From an uncultured Halomicronema sp. (lineage in GTDB: Bacteria > Cyanobacteriota > Cyanobacteriia > Phormidesmidales > Phormidesmidaceae), in NCBI GenBank assembly GCA_937897665.1, contig CALCPB010000147.1, positions 1 to 9,825 of the forward strand: a stretch of DNA of 9,825 bases. The letters are read 5' to 3'. The notes under the pieces are model-generated. The model had not been told where the DNA came from and ran no database searches. It saw nothing but the letters and a program-made list of their open reading frames with translations. The position numbers were made by a program, and so were the translations under genes. Shown here in pieces: positions 7,571 to 9,825 of the stretch. Every line of letters begins with the position of its first letter. The stretch's first letter is position 1.

Positions 7571-7765
7571 GGGTGCGGCGGGGAGATGCCGTCTCGTTCG
7601 GAAGCTGAGATGAGTTGGCGGGGAGAGTAGCGGGTCGGCATTGCAGTTCCGCACTCCGACTGCCGCATTCCATCGGGCTTTGCCCTTCCCGCCGAGTATG
7701 CTGGTATCCCGTTTTATCGTCTACGCACACCGTTATTCATCGTTTCGTTTTTCACCTTCATTGTT

Positions 7766-8533
7766 ATGGCTGGTCATAGTAAATGGGCGAATATCAAACG
7801 CCAAAAGGCCCGCGTCGATGCCGTCAAAGGCAAGACGTTTGCCAAGCTTTCGCGGGAAATTATTGTGGCAACGCGCACTGGCGGAGCTGATCCGGCGGGC
7901 AACTTTCAGCTGCGCACGGCGATCGATAAAGCGAAGGCGGCGGGCTTTCCGAACGATAATATCGACCGAGCGATCGCCAAGGGCGCGGGCCAACTGGGCA
8001 GCGATGATGCCCTCGCCGCGATTCGCTATGAAGGCTATGGCCCCGGCGGGGTGGCGGTGCTGATCGAAGCGTTGACTGACAACCGTAATCGCACTGCGGC
8101 TGATTTGCGCTCAGCGTTTAGCAAAAACGGCGGCAACTTAGGGGAAACTGGCTGCGTCGGCTGGATGTTTGAGCCCAAAGGCGTGGTGACGGTAGCTGGC
8201 CCTATTGACGAAGAAGCCCTGCTCGAAGCGGCCCTTGAAGGGGGAGCCGAAAGCTATGAGCTGATCATGATTGATGAAGACCAGGCCGGAGCCGAGGTCT
8301 ATTGCGACCCGACCGATTTAGAAACGCTCAGTGAGGTCCTCAAAACCCAACGCTACAGCATCAACCAGATCGAGAACCGATGGATTCCCAGCAACACGGT
8401 TGATGTCGTTGACCCCGACCATGCGCGATCGCTGCTCAAAATGATGGATGCGATCGAAGATTTAGACGATGTGCAATCGGTCACCGCTAACTTTGAAATG
8501 GCTGATCACCTGATGGCGGCAGGCATTCTATAA
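7766..8533 (+). CDS. yebC: YebC/PmpR/TACO1 family protein
   Basis: Encodes 255 residues, close to the usual length of about 240-250. The N-terminal family signature is unmistakable: MAGHSKWANIKRQKARVDA (1-19), then KGKTFAKLSREI (21-32) and GNFQLRTAIDKAKAAGFPND (45-64). The middle, YEGYGPGGVAVLIEALTDNR (88-107), and SKNGGNLGETGCVGWMF (117-133) are equally typical. Members are annotated as DNA-binding regulators (PmpR). Related proteins, including mitochondrial TACO1, act in translation, with recent work pointing to relief of ribosome stalling at proline runs. The ATG at 7766 has no Shine-Dalgarno; the leader before it is pyrimidine-rich, ending TTCACCTTCATTGTT. The gene ends 21 bases from a convergent gene with no visible terminator between them. 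Confidence 0.95.
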   Translation: MAGHSKWANIKRQKARVDAVKGKTFAKLSREIIVATRTGGADPAGNFQLRTAIDKAKAAGFPNDNIDRAIAKGAGQLGSDDALAAIRYEGYGPGGVAVLIEALTDNRNRTAADLRSAFSKNGGNLGETGCVGWMFEPKGVVTVAGPIDEEALLEAALEGGAESYELIMIDEDQAGAEVYCDPTDLETLSEVLKTQRYSINQIENRWIPSNTVDVVDPDHARSLLKMMDAIEDLDDVQSVTANFEMADHLMAAGIL

Positions 8534-8554
8534 CCAGTCCACCACGGCGTCACG

Positions 8555-8908
8555 TTAATTGCTTTTGGCTCCCGCCATCACCCCGGCCAGCATCGGCATG
8601 ATTTCGCTGCACACTTCGTAAAAGGCCGTGGTGGGCGGCTCTACGAACAGGTGAGAAATCTTGCTCAGGGCCTCGGTGTAGGTTTTGTTGTGATGAGCTT
8701 CCATATCACCGGGGTTATCCCACAGGATGATGGCAATGCCGCGAGCGCTGGCGGGCGCTTGCAACAGATACGCGCCGTCAAAGCCGTCGGTGTAGGTAGA
8801 GACCGCTTTTTCGTAGAGCTGACGCGCTTCTGAAAAGCAACCGGGCTTAAATTCGCCGATCGCCACATAGGCATACTTGTGCTTGAGACAGTCCAAAAAA
8901 TCAGTCAT
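8555..8908 (-). CDS. Small protein with dimeric alpha-beta-barrel (ABM-like) pattern
   Basis: Encodes 117 residues. The start is firm: GAGGAGG (plus-strand positions 8917-8923) stands eight bases before the ATG. The strand-helix-strand pattern resembles the ferredoxin-like dimeric alpha-beta barrel seen in antibiotic-biosynthesis-monooxygenase-like and stress-responsive proteins. It has a first strand KYAYVAIGEFKPG (11-23), a helix FSEARQLYEKAVSTYT (25-40), a strand GAYLLQAP (45-52), a strand GIAIILWDNPGDMEAHHN (57-74) and a long helix (74-88). Proteins of this type can be haem-degrading, monooxygenase-like or non-catalytic; the His-His pair at 72-73 is notable but does not settle this. I cannot name the substrate. 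It is convergent with yebC and transcribed away from the AT-rich spacer. Confidence 0.75.
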   Translation of the reverse strand: MTDFLDCLKHKYAYVAIGEFKPGCFSEARQLYEKAVSTYTDGFDGAYLLQAPASARGIAIILWDNPGDMEAHHNKTYTEALSKISHLFVEPPTTAFYEVCSEIMPMLAGVMAGAKSN

Positions 8909-9088
8909 TTAACTCGCCTCCTCAATCAATCGGTAACAGCCAGAACCATTGATGGAACTCACTGAAATGTCAATAGTTTTACCTATTTTTGTCTTTAGTA
9001 ATGCTTTTACTTTATCGGACTTTTTCAGCTTTTCTAGATTAGTAAAGATTGTTTATCGATTGCCGCTTCACTTGCCTGAAAGTAGCGG

Positions 9089-9146
9089 CGCTCAAGCTCG
9101 GCCTCAGAGCGGGAAACCCTTCAGGGAAGTTGTCTGAAGCCTCCCG
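9089..9146 (+). repeat. Cluster of overlapping inverted repeats, possible insertion-sequence end or structured RNA
   Basis: Three stems can be drawn. CGCTC (9089-9093) pairs with GAGCG (9107-9111). GGCCTCAGA (9100-9108) pairs with TCTGAAGCC (9133-9141), with one mismatch. CTTCAG (9119-9124) pairs with CTGAAG (9134-9139), perfectly. The second excludes the other two, so alternative folds are possible. The sequence GAAGCCTCCCGTCAA (9136-9150) resembles from memory the right ends of some cyanobacterial IS200/IS605 elements, where the tnpB 3' end and its guide RNA scaffold lie. No transposase gene is present here. Confidence 0.3.
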
Positions 9147-9360
9147 TCAAAGATGAAGGTGTGGAGTCCATCAAGATTTCATCGACAAGAATAAGCTGCG
9201 TTTGTGAAATAAAGGGCGGCCTGATGAATCGTCTAAGCGCTGTCCAGATTTTGACGTTTTACTGCCTATTGCTGACGGTCATTTCAAAGCGCTAAAACCG
9301 ATTGAATTTCACTCAAAAGCTTTAGAAAGATTATGGGATCAAACGATTTGATTACGTCTT

Positions 9361-9390
9361 TTGTCAACAGTCCGGTATGGACACGATACT
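9361..9390 (+). promoter_or_regulatory. Candidate promoter for dinB
   Basis: TTGTCA (9361-9366) matches the -35 consensus at 5 of 6 bases and GATACT (9385-9390) the -10 at 4 of 6, with an 18-base spacer. It lies about 72 bases before the dinB start. I do not see a LexA-type operator. Confidence 0.3.
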
Positions 9391-9461
9391 CGGCGTTGAG
9401 GGTGATTTTAGGGCGATCGCGCGACTACGATTAAGAGCGACCCCCGGTCACCCTCGAAATC

Positions 9462-9825
9462 ATGGCAACCCTGCGAAAAATCATCCACATCGACATGGAT
9501 GCGTTCTACGCGGCTGTCGAGCAGCGCGATCAGGTGGCCTATCGCGGACGACCGATTGTGGTGGGGGGCACGCCCGAGCAGCGCGGGGCCGTCGCGGCGG
9601 CAAGCTATGAGGCACGTGAGTTTGGCATTCGGTCGGCGATGCCCGCCCGGATCGCGCGTCAGCGGTGTCCCCACGTAGTGTTTGTGGCGCCGCGTTTTGA
9701 GGTCTACCGCGAAGTTTCGCAGCAGGTGCAGGAAATTTTTGCGCGCTATACCGACCTGATCGAACCCCTGTCACTGGATGAGGCTTATCTTGACGTGACC
9801 GAAAATCGGGTTGGAGAGCGCTCGG
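9462..9825 (+). CDS. dinB: DNA polymerase IV (Y-family), 5' part; 3' end outside window
   Basis: The first 121 codons of a Y-family lesion-bypass polymerase, open to the window edge. The N-terminus KIIHIDMDAFYAAVEQRD (6-23) carries the first metal-binding Asp (Asp11, equivalent to Asp8 of the E. coli enzyme) and Tyr16 at the steric-gate position that excludes ribonucleotides. AAASYEAREFGIRSAMPA (45-62) is the conserved nucleotide-contacting region. EPLSLDEAYLDVT (101-113) supplies the catalytic Asp106-Glu107 pair. All key residues of the palm and fingers seen here are intact. ATG 9462 is chosen because the alignable sequence starts immediately after it; the Shine-Dalgarno is weak. The enzyme copies damaged templates without proofreading and is often damage-induced, but no SOS box is visible. 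Confidence 0.95.
   Translation, partial: MATLRKIIHIDMDAFYAAVEQRDQVAYRGRPIVVGGTPEQRGAVAAASYEAREFGIRSAMPARIARQRCPHVVFVAPRFEVYREVSQQVQEIFARYTDLIEPLSLDEAYLDVTENRVGERS

Larger units (their letters stand above)
8909..9461. other. 553-bp spacer, AT-rich at one end, no convincing gene
   Basis: Positions 8961-9060 are about 27% GC by hand count, against GC-rich flanking genes, and no HIP1 octamer occurs between 8433 and 9412. Short frames exist on both strands (plus 8949-9137, plus 9208-9351, minus 9121-9258), but none has a ribosome-binding site or known domain. The middle holds a structured block (9089-9146). Together this suggests decayed foreign DNA, although a non-coding RNA or plain promoter region cannot be excluded. 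Confidence 0.55.

Noticed and set aside
7641..8063. 140-codon plus-strand frame overlapping the yebC start
   Set aside because: Out of frame with yebC; Arg/Ser/Ala-rich shadow translation without start signals.
8949..9137. 62-codon plus-strand frame beginning in the AT-rich stretch
   Set aside because: No ribosome-binding site; its second half runs through the inverted-repeat cluster, and the composition changes sharply inside it.
9377..9774. Short frames on both strands across the dinB start
   Set aside because: Shadows of the dinB frame, which carries all the expected catalytic residues.
1..9825. CRISPR arrays, tRNA or rRNA genes, intact transposases
   Set aside because: No evenly spaced repeats, cloverleaf sequences, rRNA cores or complete transposase frames were seen by eye on either strand.

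Overview
The window looks like a cyanobacterial chromosome segment. The octamer GCGATCGC (HIP1, a hallmark of many cyanobacterial genomes) occurs at least 17 times by hand count, about one per 580 bases and far above chance. The gene families also fit: a GvpG-like protein, a group A glucokinase and a large NTT-like transporter with HEAT and cyclic-nucleotide-binding-like domains. The DNA is GC-rich except for one AT-rich island. A GC-rich filamentous, Leptolyngbya-like genome is my inference; the sequence does not prove it.

Layout. (1) Positions 1-4177: the 3' part of a GPH/SLC45-type sugar:cation symporter, then, after 2 bases, a 1084-residue protein joining a 12-segment NTT-like carrier to a HEAT solenoid and a cNMP-binding-like domain. 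The two are probably co-transcribed. (2) 4178-4652: a long spacer with a possible promoter, a weak hairpin and a doubtful 20-codon mini-ORF. (3) 4653-6002: a 449-residue membrane protein of unknown function with what looks like a duplicated cytosolic module. (4) 6087-6353, minus strand: a stand-alone gvpG-like gene, divergent from (5) glucokinase, 6536-7570. Their shared 182-bp spacer holds a perfect NtcA-type site, GTA-N8-TAC, within an 18-bp inverted repeat. (6) 7766-8533: yebC, convergent with (7) a 117-residue dimeric alpha-beta-barrel-like protein, 8555-8908 on the minus strand. (8) 8909-9461: a spacer without a convincing gene. Its first part is only about 27% GC, it lacks HIP1 sites until position 9413, and it contains a structured element that may be the scar of a mobile element. 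(9) From 9462 to the window edge: the start of dinB (DNA polymerase IV), cut by the window.

How the genes fit together. Much of the window is unlinked housekeeping: sugar phosphorylation, a translation or regulatory factor, and lesion-bypass replication. The sugar symporter and glucokinase could both serve sugar handling, but nothing in the sequence ties them into one unit. The most interesting leads are the three-part transporter, the NtcA-type site between gvpG and glk, the orphan gvpG, the duplicated module in the unknown membrane protein, and the AT-rich structured island. I do not see a complete undescribed defence or mobile system.
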